The notes under the pieces are model-generated. The model was not told where the DNA came from. It did no database searches and saw nothing but the letters and a program-made list of their open reading frames with translations. A stretch of 64,000 bases of DNA from Terana coerulea (lineage: Eukaryota; Basidiomycota; Agaricomycetes; Polyporales; Phanerochaetaceae), in assembly GCA_024811115.1 (NCBI GenBank), contig JAKOGH010001043.1, forward strand, positions 1 through 64,000, given 5' to 3'. Below, piece after piece: positions 44,765 through 57,133 of the stretch (its first letter is position 1; each line of letters starts with the position of its first letter). Both the position numbers and the translations under genes were made by a program.

Positions 44765-45326
44765 TGCAAAGCCGAGAGTGATTTAGCGAGGGCTCTGCGA
44801 TTTGGTGGGCGTAAAGAGGGAAAGGGAAAGCAGTTGTAACGCAATGAAATCAGATTCCCTGTGTCACCGCATGTGCCGAGGTGTCTATAGTGTGCAGGTC
44901 CAAGTCAGGGTGCTCTGAGCAGACTGCAGAAGCGCGAGATTGAAAGTGAAACTGGAAGCGCCCAGCGGCGCCCGACGCTTGCCCATCTCAGAACCTTATG
45001 CTAGGGGTACGACGTAGGTTCACCCGACCGTGATCATGTTCAAGCCGCCTCGTTACTTGCGATTTACCACGTACATCTTAACGGCACCTTACTGCCAAGT
45101 GCGAAGACGAGCGACGATACTTGTACTCGCAGTAAGTCGAAGGTTTCTGTACTTATGATCACGTCTTACATGCCTCCTGGATCTCCCAGACAGCAACTTC
45201 CTGAAGATTGATTTAGTCTCTCCAGGCAGAGTAGCCAGACTCCTGCGAACGGATGGGTCGTTTGTTTGACGATTGATTGGGTGTCATATAGAACTAGTGG
45301 GCTTGGGAAATACCACGCCGACCCTC
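44765..45326. promoter_or_regulatory. Divergent promoter region of RPC82 and the J-protein gene
   Basis: 562 bases between start codons facing away from each other. No coding sequence was seen. It is expected to contain both promoters and leaders. Confidence 0.4.
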
Positions 45327-46215
45327 ATGCAGAACCATAACAGCGTAGCAAGCTCATCCAAGCTTTTACTTCGCTCCGCGAGGCCGTGCAAGACTTCGTC
45401 CTGTCCACGCCTCGGCCTCTGCATACGGCGACAGTTCAGAACGTCGGCATGTACGCATACCCACTATGATACACTTGCGCTGCCTAAGACCGCCTCAAAG
45501 AACCAAATCAAGGTTTGTCAACGCGGTGTTTTATCTTGAAGAACGCTCACGAGAGTCTAGTCTAGTTATTATAAGGTAATTACATTGGTAAGTACCTCCA
45601 GTCTTGATATTTGCTGAGGCTTTCGTCATTATCAGCTGAGTAAACAATACCATCCGGACCTCAATAAGAGCGACCCAGCGTCGAAGGAGAAATTTCAGAA
45701 AGTTAGCGAAGCATACGCCGTGCTAGGAGATGACAAGCAAAAGTATGCTTCCTACATCCGCTTCTTGCATTACACCTGCTGATGACATATCGAACTCAAG
45801 ACGAGCATATGACCGCTCGCTGTCGGAGACCTCCGCACACGGCCGACACTTCTCCTCTTCCGCATCCTCTACGCATAGCACTGCAGGTTACTGGGCGTAC
45901 GAGACGCGAAGACGTCCCGGGGCAACGCATGCATGGCAGCAAAGACAAGGGCCCGCCGGTGCAGGACACCGTTATCCAGGCCCACAACCCGGACCACAGT
46001 TCAGGTCCTCGCCATTTACTCATCCAAATGCAGGACCACAACACCACCAAGACCCGTTTTCCTCGCCAAACGTACAGAAAGCGACTGGTTACACGCGGCA
46101 GAGGCGGCCTCCGCCTCCAGAACATCACGTCTCAAGCTTTTGGAGAGCCGTTCAAGTCATTGGTGTGGTGATGTTTGTTGTAACCATCGGCGGCGGATTC
46201 AGTGCCAACGCGTAG
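45327..46215 (+). CDS. Mitochondrial membrane-anchored J-domain (DnaJ/Hsp40) protein
   Basis: Exons 45327-45512, 45561-45575 (a 15-nt micro-exon), 45636-45742 and 45801-46215 give about 240 aa. The N-terminus is Ser/Arg-rich ([24 protein letters not shown]), like a mitochondrial presequence. The J domain starts [17 protein letters not shown]. The micro-exon adds SSYYK, and [10 protein letters not shown] supplies the HPD loop that stimulates Hsp70 ATPase. [18 protein letters not shown] and RAYDRS complete the domain. The C-terminal part is Pro/Gln/His-rich and ends in a hydrophobic segment ([18 protein letters not shown]), probably a membrane anchor. No Cys-rich zinc domain is present, so this is a type III J protein. 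Without the micro-exon the domain would lose part of helix II. Confidence 0.87.
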
Positions 46216-46308
46216 GAGCAGACTTCGTGTGGCAGTATACTGAACTTACAGTATGTACATATATTACCTGCCGTGTAACTTAATGATCTAGATGCAGCTT
46301 GTACCCGT

Positions 46309-48071
46309 CTAGTCCAGATCAATGCCATGCTCAGCGCCCTCAGTACCCTTCTCGCGTCCCATGCGACCTTTGCCTCTCTCCCGCTCCACCTTTGCCCATA
46401 ACACCCGAGCTTCGTCGAAAATAGCCATTCTTTCGTCGTACTCCGCAATAAATGTCTCCACTTCGCGCTGGAAAGCATCATGCCCGTCGGGCTGAGCAAG
46501 AACCCGGCGTATACCCTCGAAGAATGTATCCAGTACTGTGAGATTGTGCACAGCCAGGAGTGCATGAGAGGACATTTCGTGGGTGTGGAGGAGGTGGTGG
46601 ATGTATGCGCGCGTGTATGGGAGATTTGGTGTCCCAGGCACTGGAGACTCCGTGGGCTTGAACTCGTCGACGGAGCTATGCGCGATACAATCCGCGGACG
46701 TTACGGGGGAACATGCTGCGCACCGGCATACGTAAGCCTGGACGTCTTCGGCGTTGGGCAGCTGCGAGGCGGAAGTCGCATCTAAGAACAAGGATGCCAG
46801 ACGTGAATGGTCATGCGCATAGTCGGCCGCGAACAAATTGTGACCGATGTCGCGTTTTTCACCTCCTCTTCGCAAAGGCAAGGAGACCGATCCTACATCC
46901 GGGGCTGCATGTACGACGGGGAAACGGAAGTCCAGGGCAATTCCGAGATCCGCAGCTTGTTGCGCCCAGCGTGCATCCAGAAGATCTATGCCAGCATCGC
47001 GGACGAGTCGTAGTATCTCGTGCGGAGAGCTGTCGGAATGAACAACACGTAGCTTCTCTTTCGGCAGAGGTTCCAGCGACGCTCTCACCAGCGCTATCAC
47101 CACCTCAGGAGACCCTGCGTACTTGTCCGTCCCAGAGGTGACATCTTCTTCCGCCTTCAGTGACGTCTTGAGAGGTACCAAGTCGAAGACATAGCCAGAC
47201 AATCCCTCATCCAAGGTTTTGAGCGGTGCGATAAGCTCCAGATCCATCCCATACAGCAGTTCGACGAGACCCTCCGCGAATACACGTCTGGCCCGTTCAT
47301 CGCTGCCTCCGACCATATGGCATAAGACATTCATCTTTCGAATAGCTTGTGGTGGTTGGGATACGGACACGGGTGGTGATGCAACATTAGACCGTAGAAA
47401 ATCGGCCAGCCATGCAGTCGACCGTTCGAGACTTTTTATAATGCGTTTTTGAGAATGGGGTGGTAGAGTGAAGGGCACATCTGAGAGCGCGGTAACGATG
47501 TCTGGGTCGCATGCAGCCATGTATTGCTTCCATTGAGCAGCGGAGATCTAGCATGGAAGTGAGCTGGACGATGCAAGCAGGACAATCAATTCCTAAGACG
47601 CACCTTGCGAACGCCTCGCACACAATTCGCGCTTATATGGTCCTTTCCGTTCGCGGGCATCTCCCGTCCTTCAAATGGGTCTCTCACACAGAGCGAGAGC
47701 ATATGCTGCCCAGACTTGTATCCAAGAAATGTGTGGAGAGCATGAGGGCCGCCTTGCAGAGTCGGCACAGGAGGATTGTGCTCCAGACTGCAGATAAAAG
47801 GAAGAGGTGAGCTGGCTTCTGGTTTTCACGGACTTGAAACTTACAAGGATTCGAACGGGAGTTGAATCCATCGTACAGCTTCAGTGTGGTTGGTGTGATC
47901 TTTTGAGAGATGAGGAACAACGCCTCTGGAGGTTGTGGTGATCAACCCAGGAGTCGTAATTTCAAGGAAGGATGGGCCGTCTTGTCGCTCGAGGGAAACA
48001 AGACCAAGACGTGGGCCAAAGGGAAGGGTTCCCCGTGGCTCTTGGGTAATAGTGAAGCTCAATGTGCTCAT
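46309..48071 (-). CDS. QTRT2: Queuine tRNA-ribosyltransferase accessory subunit 2
   Basis: Three exons encode about 550 aa, from MSTLSFTITQEPRG. The middle exon has NPPVPTLQGGPHALHTFLGY, and the last begins ISAAQWKQYM and continues PDIVTALSDVPF. Near the C-terminus is the zinc site of the tRNA-guanine transglycosylase family: YVCRCAAC, followed by AYIHHLLHTHEMSSHALLAV and HNL. The eukaryotic enzyme is a heterodimer of catalytic QTRT1 and this QTRT2 subunit. It exchanges guanine-34 for queuine in tRNAs for Asp, Asn, His and Tyr, often at the outer mitochondrial membrane. A Glu/Arg/Gly-rich tail ends the protein. It lies 93 bases from the end of the J-protein gene (convergent). The ATG at 48071 is preferred over an upstream in-frame codon because the family motif starts right after it. 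Confidence 0.88.
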
Positions 48072-48329
48072 GGATTTGTGAATAGTGGATACAGCCGTGA
48101 CCAGGTACCGCAGACGCGGCATGAAGCTCGTGTGAGCATGTCCGCAAACTGTTGGTCAGTGGAGGGACGGAGGCAAGGCACAACTTGAAGCGCACTGCAT
48201 CGCTGATATTCAGGGCGGAACAGAATTGACTCCGCATTGGCCATGGGGACATGCAAATCGTATATATAAGAACAGTAGGTCCACATCGGTGAGGCCATAG
48301 AATACAACACGGCAATTATGAGTATAAGT

Positions 48330-51099
48330 TTAATCCTCTGAATCGTCTCCTTGCGAGCTCGCAACATCGCTGCCCGAATCCTCGTCCTCGTGCTGACTTG
48401 GTTGCTTCTCGCTCGCTGAAGTCTTTGATGACTCCGTACCGACCGTCGATTTCGTGAACCCTGACAGGACGGCGGTCGGAGCAGCACCGCCAACCTTCTT
48501 GGCTTTCTGTGACCACTCGTGCGCCATCTGTAGGAATTTGAACGACGTTGGGTTCGATTCGCGCTCATCGTCAGCGAATATCATGTCCCAGTCTAGTACG
48601 TTTTAAGTATTAAGGACAATTTAAGATGAGGTGCCTGCTTACCTTCCACGACTTGACCAGTCTCATCAACCTTGCGCTTCTTGCTGACAATAGGGAACAT
48701 CTTTTGGATCTTATCGACGTCGTCCGCTGTACCGTTGTTCTCCTCGAATGCCTTCCAGCTTTCGAGTAATACCACGCGCTGTATTGCGTAAGCTTTGATA
48801 CCCATCTAACGACAATGGATGTGAACTCACCTCCGCGTTCAATGCCTTGCTCTTCAGGTCCTTGTAGGCGCGGTCGAAGATCTGTCGTGCCAGCTCAACA
48901 TCGCCTTCCACCATAGAGACCTCTTCTTCCTCTTCGTCGCCTTCTTCTCGCTCCGAACGAGGCAAGGGTAGTGGTGTAGCCTCGAATAAGGCGTATGATA
49001 TCCAAACCTTGACGTGACCACTGAGATTGAGCAGCCGTTCATAGAGAGCACGCGCCCTTGCTCGCTCGCCTTCCTCCGTCTCGAAGTCGATATAGGCCTT
49101 CCAGAGTAGTTCCGGCATAGACAGAGTCTGTTGCGAGACGCCCAGCTCGAAGATCGCGCGGGTACGCTGGAAGTCCTCTAGCTGGGTTTCAAGTTCAGCA
49201 TACTTGATCCACGCTGCCGAATTGGATGGATCAAACTATAAGATGTGAGTAAACATAATGTATGTGAGCAAGAGAACATACCTCCAAGTATTTCTCGTAT
49301 AGTGTTCGAACGCGGTCGAACTCTCGTAGCTGTTGCAGATGCATCAGAAGACCATAAGGAAGAGTGCATGATAACAACTTACGTCAAACTCGAGCTGAAT
49401 GTAACCCTTGAACAATGCTTCCTTCGGGCACATACCAACAGCCGCTCCCAAGGCCTTCCTCGCAGCAGGCAAGTCAAGTCGCCGTACTTCGAAGCGTGCG
49501 TACATCAGCCACAGTTTCGCGAACGTGAATTGCTTGTGAGGAACCAGTTTCAGCGCTGTCTGATAAATCTCTCGAGCACGGGCATAGTCCTGAACGTAGC
49601 ATTAGTTATGAGCAATTGCGTCGGAGACTGTGCCTGCATACCTTCGTGTCAAGTTCTTCAAACAGCGCGTAGTTAAGCCAAAGGAAGATGTACCTGCGCC
49701 AATGTCGCTTCTCGCCACCAGGAGGTACATGGGCGACTGCACGTTCGTAGACCTCGCGTACTTTAGAGATAGCAGCTTGTTCTTCATCCGTCGTGACGCC
49801 TTCTTCTTGTAGGTCCTTCAGAGCGCCTTCTTCCAGACGCGCGTAATCGAACCAGACATCGTAGTTTCTACCATCTTGCGCCAACTCGTCTTCGTACTGT
49901 ATGCGCCGTTTGCCCAGAACCGTTGACTCCAACGTTGATTTTGTACCGTGCTGTTTCTCGAACTTGGTATATGCGGCATAGAGAGCGGCTGACCTTGAAC
50001 GTGGAAGGCGAGATAGTGCGAACTGACATCCGGGTGAGGTTAACCCACGCAAGACCAAGATGACACAATGTAGACGCACTTTGTAGATGACGCGGGCACG
50101 CTCATACTCCTTCAAACGGATCTCCATCTTGGCAAAAGCGTTGAAGACAGCTTGAGCCTTCTCGACTTGCTCTTCATCGTCTCCAAAGAACTCGAGGGCG
50201 GTCTGGAAAACCTCTCGCGCTTTGTCCAACCTCCCACGCTCTTCCTCGAACTTGCCCCACTTCACCCAGACTCGAGGCTCTGGACGTACAGCGACCCATC
50301 GTTCGTATATCGCGCTGGCCCTGTCTAGCTCGTTGTACCGTTGTTCCAGCTTGATGTACGCTTGCCACGCCTTGTCATCTGGTTCCCATTGCATCCATCG
50401 CTCAAAGACTTGCCGAGCACCTGGGACATTTGCAGCAGCTCTTCAAGGTAGACGTACTTGTACCAGAGCTGGTCGACTCGTGGCAGGAGCGTGACGGCGC
50501 GGTCGAACAGGTTTCGGGAATGCTGAACATTGCGACCCTTGAGTTCCATCTCGGTGTAGCTAAGCCATAGCTGAACGCTTCGCGGGTCCACGTCCAGTGC
50601 TCGTTCGAAGACGGAACGTGAGCGCGCATATTCGCCTTGACTGGCCTCCCAGTTCGCATACTGCAACCATTCTTTTCTACACCAAGAGTTAGGTGCATTT
50701 AATACCTTTGAAATGACCACTTACATGCTTCCCCTTGTTTGCCTGATTCGCTTCTCAAATTCCTCACGTTTCCGACCTCGGTACTCGTGCAACTCCTCAA
50801 AATCCTCGACACGCTGCTTGGGGGCACGAAACTGCGACTCTTGACGTTCTTGCGCCTAAACAAATGCGATCAGGTCGTTCTGAAGCCATAATTTGGGGTG
50901 ACGCACTTACATCTCGGAGAAGTTGTTCGGCAGTGACCTAGTACTCGTCAGTTTGCCTGCGCCGCATTCGTTGACGGGAGCCTTACCTGGATTGCGGCCG
51001 GTGCCCGGTTTTTTATGCTAGAGTACAATGGTTTGGTGAGCACTTATATGCCCCACACTAGAACAACTCAGCTTACCGTGGTGCCCTACCGTCCTGCAT
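48330..51099 (-). CDS. CLF1: Pre-mRNA splicing factor CLF1/crooked neck (HAT repeats)
   Basis: A multi-exon gene of about 750 aa. It starts [18 protein letters not shown], then [14 protein letters not shown], a near-invariant start in the family. Many HAT repeats follow: [127 protein letters not shown] and [20 protein letters not shown]. The C-terminus is acidic. Clf1/Syf3 is a scaffold of the Prp19-associated (NineTeen) complex in the spliceosome. In the third HAT repeat the frame shifts at 50429-50431. One added base turns the reading into [20 protein letters not shown], exactly the family pattern, so this is a probable sequence error. Confidence 0.93.
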
Positions 51100-51640
51100 C
51101 GTCGCAGCGGCGCAGATGGAACAGTGCGGGAGGTGTTCAAGGTCAATAACGGCGAGGCGCTACTTACTCTTCGTCAATACACTCATTACGTAAGCATTCC
51201 TCACTCAGACAATCTTCGACAAGTTCCGAATCGCAACCTTTCATGTGTGCGCCCGGTGCTCTCAGTTGTTCGCGAATGAAGTACAGAGAACGTATGCATT
51301 AATTAAAACCACCTGCAACAAGATGCGCAAGAATATACAACAATCTGGAATGTACAACCAAAAAATGTCGCGTACTGATCCGTCCGAGGCAGCTGCAAGT
51401 GTTAGCGTCGAATGGTATACACCTCTATGGACAAAGAAACCTAACAAAGGTCAGTAGGCGAGGATGCAAGAACTTAACCGCTTTCCGCAATTCTTGGGAG
51501 TACGTTGCGACCAGGACGGGAATACTTGTAGTCGTCGAGTATCGTGAGCAGGTGTAGGCACTGCTGAAAGCCGTGCTCGGAGCGCGACGAAGGGTGATAG
51601 AGATCCGTATGGTACTGACTAGCAGGAGTGGGCGAGGGTG
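51100..51640. other. CLF1 promoter region
   Basis: 541 bases upstream of the CLF1 start, downstream of the next minus-strand gene. No supported gene was seen. Confidence 0.45.
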
Positions 51641-54485
51641 CTATGCCGGACCGAACGCAAGGGCCGAATGCAAAGCCCGGATATCAGAAACTTGTAAGGT
51701 CTCATTGCACTCGTGCACGCTTGGAGCCTATGTAAGGAAATTTACTACGAAAGCCGTGTTCTAGCTTGTAGGAACGTACCTGGTGAATGCCTGTGTGCTT
51801 CTAGCGCGTCGAGTTCATCTTCGTCACCGTCGTCGTCATCGTCATCGTCTCGAGACCGTTTTGACAACGTGGAAAGTGTCTCGGACGAACCCTTGGAGGC
51901 TCGACTGCCTTCGCCGGCGCCCGCATCAGCCAATGTTTCTTCATTGAATTCATCAAACTCTTCAGGCAGCCCTTCGAAGGCATCCGCTGGAGCTTTCTCC
52001 TCTTCCTCCTCGAAATCTATAGGTTCATAAAATCATTAGACCAATAATCCAGAGGCAGCGGCTCATCATGTTTACCTTCGAAATTATCTAGTTCGCCAAG
52101 GTCTGTGTTGGAAGCGACGTTAGTTAGGTCTGAAGCAACGACGCGAAGTTGTTCTGACGGATCAGTGTGCTGAACTGTGCTTTCATCAGCCAAGAGTACG
52201 CAGGCAAGTAAGAAGAGGAAAGCGTACCGTCGGCTGCATCCACCGCCCCACCGATGCGGCTGGGATTTCCATTTGGTGGGTCAGTAGCTGCAAGAATGCG
52301 CTGTCGTCAGTACACGTGTTACGCAGCTGGAATAGATAGTACACATACTGTCAACAGTTGCACTCGATGCTGCAAAGCTAGGCTCAGAAGCATCATTTTC
52401 ACCAACATCTTCATGGTAGATCTCGGTGGAAGTGGCATTGTAAACATCCTCGAGTACCTCGTGCTGGGCGTCGTCGGCATCTTCAGGACCCCCGAGTTCT
52501 TCTGGCAGTGCTTCTCCGAAAGCTTCATCCTCCTCCTCGGGTAAGCCCCCATACTCGGTGTAGTCACCGCCATCTTCTGCATCAGGAGCGCGATGTACTG
52601 CGTCTGCATCCAAGCCTTCATTGGCTTCTTCGGCCGTGAGGCCTGTACCATACTCAGTGTCTTGTTGTTCTGTTGCTTCCACGTCGGTCTCGTCATGGCG
52701 CCACTCTGCTTCTCCAGGGCTATGAGTTTTTGCCAGTTCCTCTTCTGTCACCGCCGCCACCGTCTGCTGCTCCTCGCCTCCTTCCGTAGGGTCGAAGTCG
52801 TCATGGGAGTCCACTCCTGGAGCTAACTCACCCGATGCGTTGGGTAATGTTGTGTGGGCATCGTCATCATCTGTCGCGTGTTGTTCACCGTCTGGTGGAG
52901 CAGCAGGTAACTCGCTTGTATGTTCTTCCACATGTTCTGGTTGTTCTGGGAACGCGCAAGATGTTAATATCATGTGCTTAGGGCGACAAGCAGTGAATAC
53001 ATACCGGGTTCATCGTGAGACTGCTCTACTGGATCTCCGAACTCATGGTGTCCTGCCGCGTCGCCCTCTACTAAGCCTAGGCTCAACTGAGCTATCTGGT
53101 CTCGAAGAGCGTGGTAGCGTGTGATGAAACGAGGCATAGTAGAGAGACGTAACCGCAGCGGCCCTGTGAGATCAATGCCGTCGTGTAGAATATTCAGTTC
53201 ATGGATAGTAACTTCGCCTGCATGTGTGTTATCCTATACAATACTCGTTAGCCACCTTCTGCTCCATCAAGATCGATTGCAGTCCTACCTCAGGGATTCT
53301 CAAGTCGAGATCATACGCCTCAAGGACGAGCTCGCCATCGGCAAGCTCCGGAATACGGTTGATGGCTTCTTCCTGACGAAATGCTTCAAACACATTGTTC
53401 AGAGATTCATAGTAAAGCGTCGGCCTGTGCGAGAGTAGTAGGGAGAGTTCGCCGGAGGTACTGGTCGACGCATGAGCGCTAGGGCTCTGAGAACCCGAGC
53501 GGGGCTGAGGCTGGTTGAACAAGCAATGATCCACCCGTTCGCCTGCGGATGAGAGCGACAAAAGTACAGGAGGCGGTGGGTCGATATACACCCCATCCGA
53601 GATCTCATGCGGATCGCTGTCGCTGGCTGTGTCTAGACTGCCTCCGGGACCTACATGGTCGTGATGTTCTGCGGTTTCGACCTCGGGTTGGGCCACCACT
53701 GAAGCTTCCTCATTCTCGTCAGGGGACGCATCGGTCTGGGGAGCGCCTGGAATAACCTGAGCTTCATCATGAGTGTCGTATTCCACAGTATTTTCATGGT
53801 CTACTAAGGATGGCTCGGCTAGTGCCTCCTCATGGGAAATGCCTTCTACTTGACCGAAGTCGGTGGGCAACGCGGGTTGAACTGGAGGCTCCGATACATC
53901 AGGATGCGCGACGCCGCCGTCAATATTCGCCACCGATAGTTCCGTAGAGGATTCTACAGTTGGCGCAACGACAGACGGGAGTTGTTCAACAGGATGGATA
54001 GACGCAGTGTCAGCGTCGGATGGATGGTGCTGGGCGCCGACATCGGAGGCTACAGGAATGATGGATGCGGCAGCTTGAACTTGTGTTGGTGGAGAAAGAA
54101 GTGAGAGAGGAGGCATTGGCGAGGATTGGACAAACATCGCATCTGAGGCCAAAGGACTGGCCATTCCACTGGCCACAATCGGCGAGGCGATATGCGAGAC
54201 TTCCGCAACGTCGACGTCGAGTAGCTCTGCATCTTCGTCACGGTGATAGTCTTCTACACTATCCGCCATTTCATACTCGGTAATTTCATCGTCGTCGTTC
54301 TGCTCCATATCGACTTCGATAGTTTCCGAATAATCTGTAACGGAAAGAAGATTGTCGTCGCTCATTGTCGCCTCCACGGAGAGCCATTGCGGGGAATGAC
54401 CAATTGCGTTCATAGAGTAGTCTGCGTCCGCGACATAGTCAACCATTTGTGTATCTGGTAGTTCAAGTACGGTCGTAGTAGACAT
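51641..54485 (-). CDS. Large acidic hypothetical protein
   Basis: A multi-exon gene of about 860 aa starting MSTTTVLELPDTQMVDYVAD. I do not recognise a named family. It is strongly acidic throughout, with low-complexity Glu/Asp, Pro and Ala stretches. The exception is a well-ordered segment spanning one intron: YYESLNNVFEAFRQEEAINR, ELVLEAYDLDLRIPEDNTH, AGEVTIHELNILHDGID and GPLRLRLSTMPRFITRYHAL. This segment looks conserved and is presumably the functional core. After a further acidic region (EGLPEEFDEFNEETL) come KRSRDDDDDDDGDEDELDAL and a short last exon ending at 51641, which is the least certain part. It is probably nuclear. Acidic unstructured proteins of this kind often serve as histone or chromatin chaperones, but nothing here proves it. 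Confidence 0.7.
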
Positions 54486-54799
54486 TTTTGAAAGGCTCGG
54501 AAACGAGGAGGATGTTTGAGTGCAAGCCGTCGGCGCAGTCGCTTGATGGAAAAGCCTTCTGCGGCAAATTCCGATACTCAGTATACAGTAAGTACGCTCC
54601 AAGACTAAGGTGAGTTTCATGAGAGCACCCTCACCATATATGGTTTGCAAGGCTCTGCGTTACGGTACTGTTCAATACATCAAGCATCTATGGATATTGT
54701 CTGTACGAAAAAATCAAGCAATACTAGTATACATAGCAGAGAACGGATTATATAGGGAGAGGCTTTTGTTCCACCCAGGCATATGTGCGCAAGATTTGC
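54486..54799. other. Short intergenic region
   Basis: 314 bases between the acidic protein gene start and the end of the AMP-binding gene, both on the minus strand. Nothing specific was seen. Confidence 0.45.
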
Positions 54800-56827
54800 T
54801 TACTTCCCTAAGGAGACCACTTTGAAGGCTCCATTGGGCAAAACCTTTGCTCTCTCGCCGGTTTCCACCCAGCCTTTCTCCTGCTCATCTTCGTCTACCT
54901 CTACGTCCAGCAACACACCAACGCCGGGGCCGCGTATCTTCAGCTTTCCTACCGGATCCGCTCCATTTTCGATCGCCGCATCGTCAACGTCTGCCAGCTT
55001 GGCCTCAACATTGATCGTTGGGGCTCCGACGGCTGCGAGGTAAGCGAAAGCGTAGTTGTCTGCCGCAGACAGTCCGGATGGTGAAGGATCCGTCGGGAAT
55101 GTTTGCACGTCAAGCGGATTGGTCGCGAGTATCGGGCCGGCAACTTGGGGATGGTTGTGTGCTATAATCAAAGGTACCGACAGTGCGACACGCGCAGGCG
55201 TCAACGCCTGGGCCTCAATGGGACCTGGACACACGGGGAAAAATTAATCCTATAATTGGACGTACGTTTGACGACAAAGACAAACCTCCGCTGATAATTA
55301 TGCTTTTTACCGTGCCGGCGCCCTGCCCTAGGACCTTCATCCTTGCACCGTCGAAGACCAGTCTATCCCATAGGCTTTGCTTGGTAAAGAAACCTTCCAA
55401 GAGTCCAGCCAATTTATGCCGCCAGGCAAGCGGGTAAAGGAAGGTGGACGCCTCCTTGGCATTGTCGACGACGGATGTAGTCATTGCGCTCAGGTGAGAC
55501 GGTTTCACGAACAAGACAGTAGGAGAAGGCGTGGGATATTCATCCACGGATTTGAGATCAACGAGGTCGAAAGCCTGGTCTACAGGGAATCATGAGTATG
55601 CAGACAAGGCAAAGAAAGTGAAAGTGCGTACCATTACCGAAAATTTTAGAGCTCGACAGAGTAGCAAAGTTGGAGCCCTCAAAAATAGCGGCATATGCGA
55701 CTGCCCGACCATATGCTGATGATAAAGAATGAGCGGAGACCACGGTGTCCAGCGGAGAAATTGGAGCGGAGGAAGGCAATAGCGAGCGTATTGCGGTCAA
55801 TCCAGCAGTGACATTTTCATGCGTCAATTGAGTACCCCTGAGTTCGCCAGATGGTGTTGCGTAGAAGGACACTGTGAACACCTCCAAAGAATCTGAGGTA
55901 GAGTAATCAGCGATGTGATGCAAGTCTCACACGTCCAAGCTCACTGGGTGTCGGCGACACTGGAACCTGCTCGAGCGTGGCTCCTTCACGTTCCAAATCA
56001 GCGAACTTGATGATGCGAACATGATCTAGACCTCTGGCAGCTTTGACGTTCGGCTCTCCAACGACGATAACCGTGTGATGGGAGCCTTCGTTAGAGTCAT
56101 AGATGAGCTCCAATAGTTGAGGGAGGAAAGCCGCGTCCGTGACGATGGCAGAAGGGGATGGTTATCCAATACCGGGGAGAGAAGTGAGATGGAGGTGAGA
56201 GTGAAGGACGGGATAGAATGGGATGAAAGTGCTAAGTCTGCTATGACGAACTCTGCAAGGAGGTGACATGTTAGAAAAGACGCGCAAAAGTGTAGTGGGC
56301 TAACAAACCTAATCCGTCATTAAGTAGTAGGAGAACGTTCGAGTCTCCTGGTACCAGGCCAGCGACGGATATCAGTCCAGTAGCTAGAGCGGAAACACGC
56401 CGCCTGAGCTCGGGGTTTGTGAGCTGTGCAAGCCGGGAGAGTCAGGGTATGCTTAGGAGGACACGCGGCTCGTAAGCTCACCTTCGTGTTCCAAAGGGTC
56501 CTGGGGGTATCCAAGTCGGGCCTAACTAGATCCAAGAGCACTTGCTGGTCTTTGCTGGGCCTCACCGGGAACTGAGAGTGGCGTCAGGCGCAGTCGATTT
56601 ACAGTAATGCGAGTAATTACCCTGCCTAGCATACCCGTCCCATAGTTCCTGTAAACAGCACTTTGACCGGGATGTCGTACGCGAGCTACATCGCTTTGTC
56701 TTCCAAGAAGAATGGGATGAACGAGAGACTGAGGCTTGTAGAGATTATGGAGGAGGAACAGCCCAGCAGCGACTAGACCGAGAATGATGGTCAAGTCGTC
56801 CGTGACAAGATAGTCAGACAGTGCCAT
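54800..56827 (-). CDS. Degenerate AMP-binding (ANL superfamily) acyl-CoA synthetase-like membrane protein
   Basis: A multi-exon gene of about 600 aa. It starts MALSDYLVTDDLTIILGLVA with a hydrophobic anchor (about residues 12-30). The order of elements is that of long-chain acyl-CoA synthetases: an N-terminal lobe with TLWNTKLTNPELRRRVSALA and LLLLNDGLEFVIADLALS, a middle lobe, then DVVSAHSL-like and LFVKPSHLSAMTTSVV segments, and at the end KLKIRGPGVGV and GWVETGERAKVLPNGAFKVV. The ATP-binding P-loop, normally Thr/Ser-Ser-Gly-Thr-Thr-Gly-x-Pro-Lys-Gly, is replaced by FYATPSGELRGTQLTH. The usual Gly-Tyr-Gly-x-Thr-Glu motif and the Thr-Gly-Asp near the end (here TGE) are altered or missing. 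It is probably catalytically weak or a pseudoenzyme. It is divergent from SPT16, 306 bases away. Confidence 0.78.
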
Positions 56828-57133
56828 GGCTGACTGTGAGCCTAAGTGGAGCAGGGTTGACCTGTCACAGCTGCCGGAGAGTAGTTGGATAGTATATACA
56901 GAGCTGAAGGGAAAGAAGAAGAGTTAAGGCAGTGGGAGGGACCTGGACGTGTTCCTCAACAGCCAAGCGAGCTCCCGAGACCTGAGCCGCGTCCGCCGGA
57001 TGAGCGCTCTGCCCGATCGACCCTAACCTAGACAAACGCCACGTGATGCGCGTTCAATTGGCGCGTTTGAGTCTTGCCCTGCGGACAGACCTTCTTCTTC
57101 CCTAACCACCACCACCCTCCCTCTCCATCTGCG
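56828..57133. promoter_or_regulatory. Divergent promoter of the AMP-binding gene and SPT16
   Basis: 306 bases between two start codons pointing apart. It is CT-rich near the SPT16 start. No specific site is assigned. Confidence 0.45.

Noticed and set aside
47840..47880. A ggattcgaacgg...gttgaatcc stretch resembling a tRNA T-arm
   Set aside because: It lies in the first exon and donor region of QTRT2, and no acceptor stem, D-arm or anticodon arm can be folded around it.
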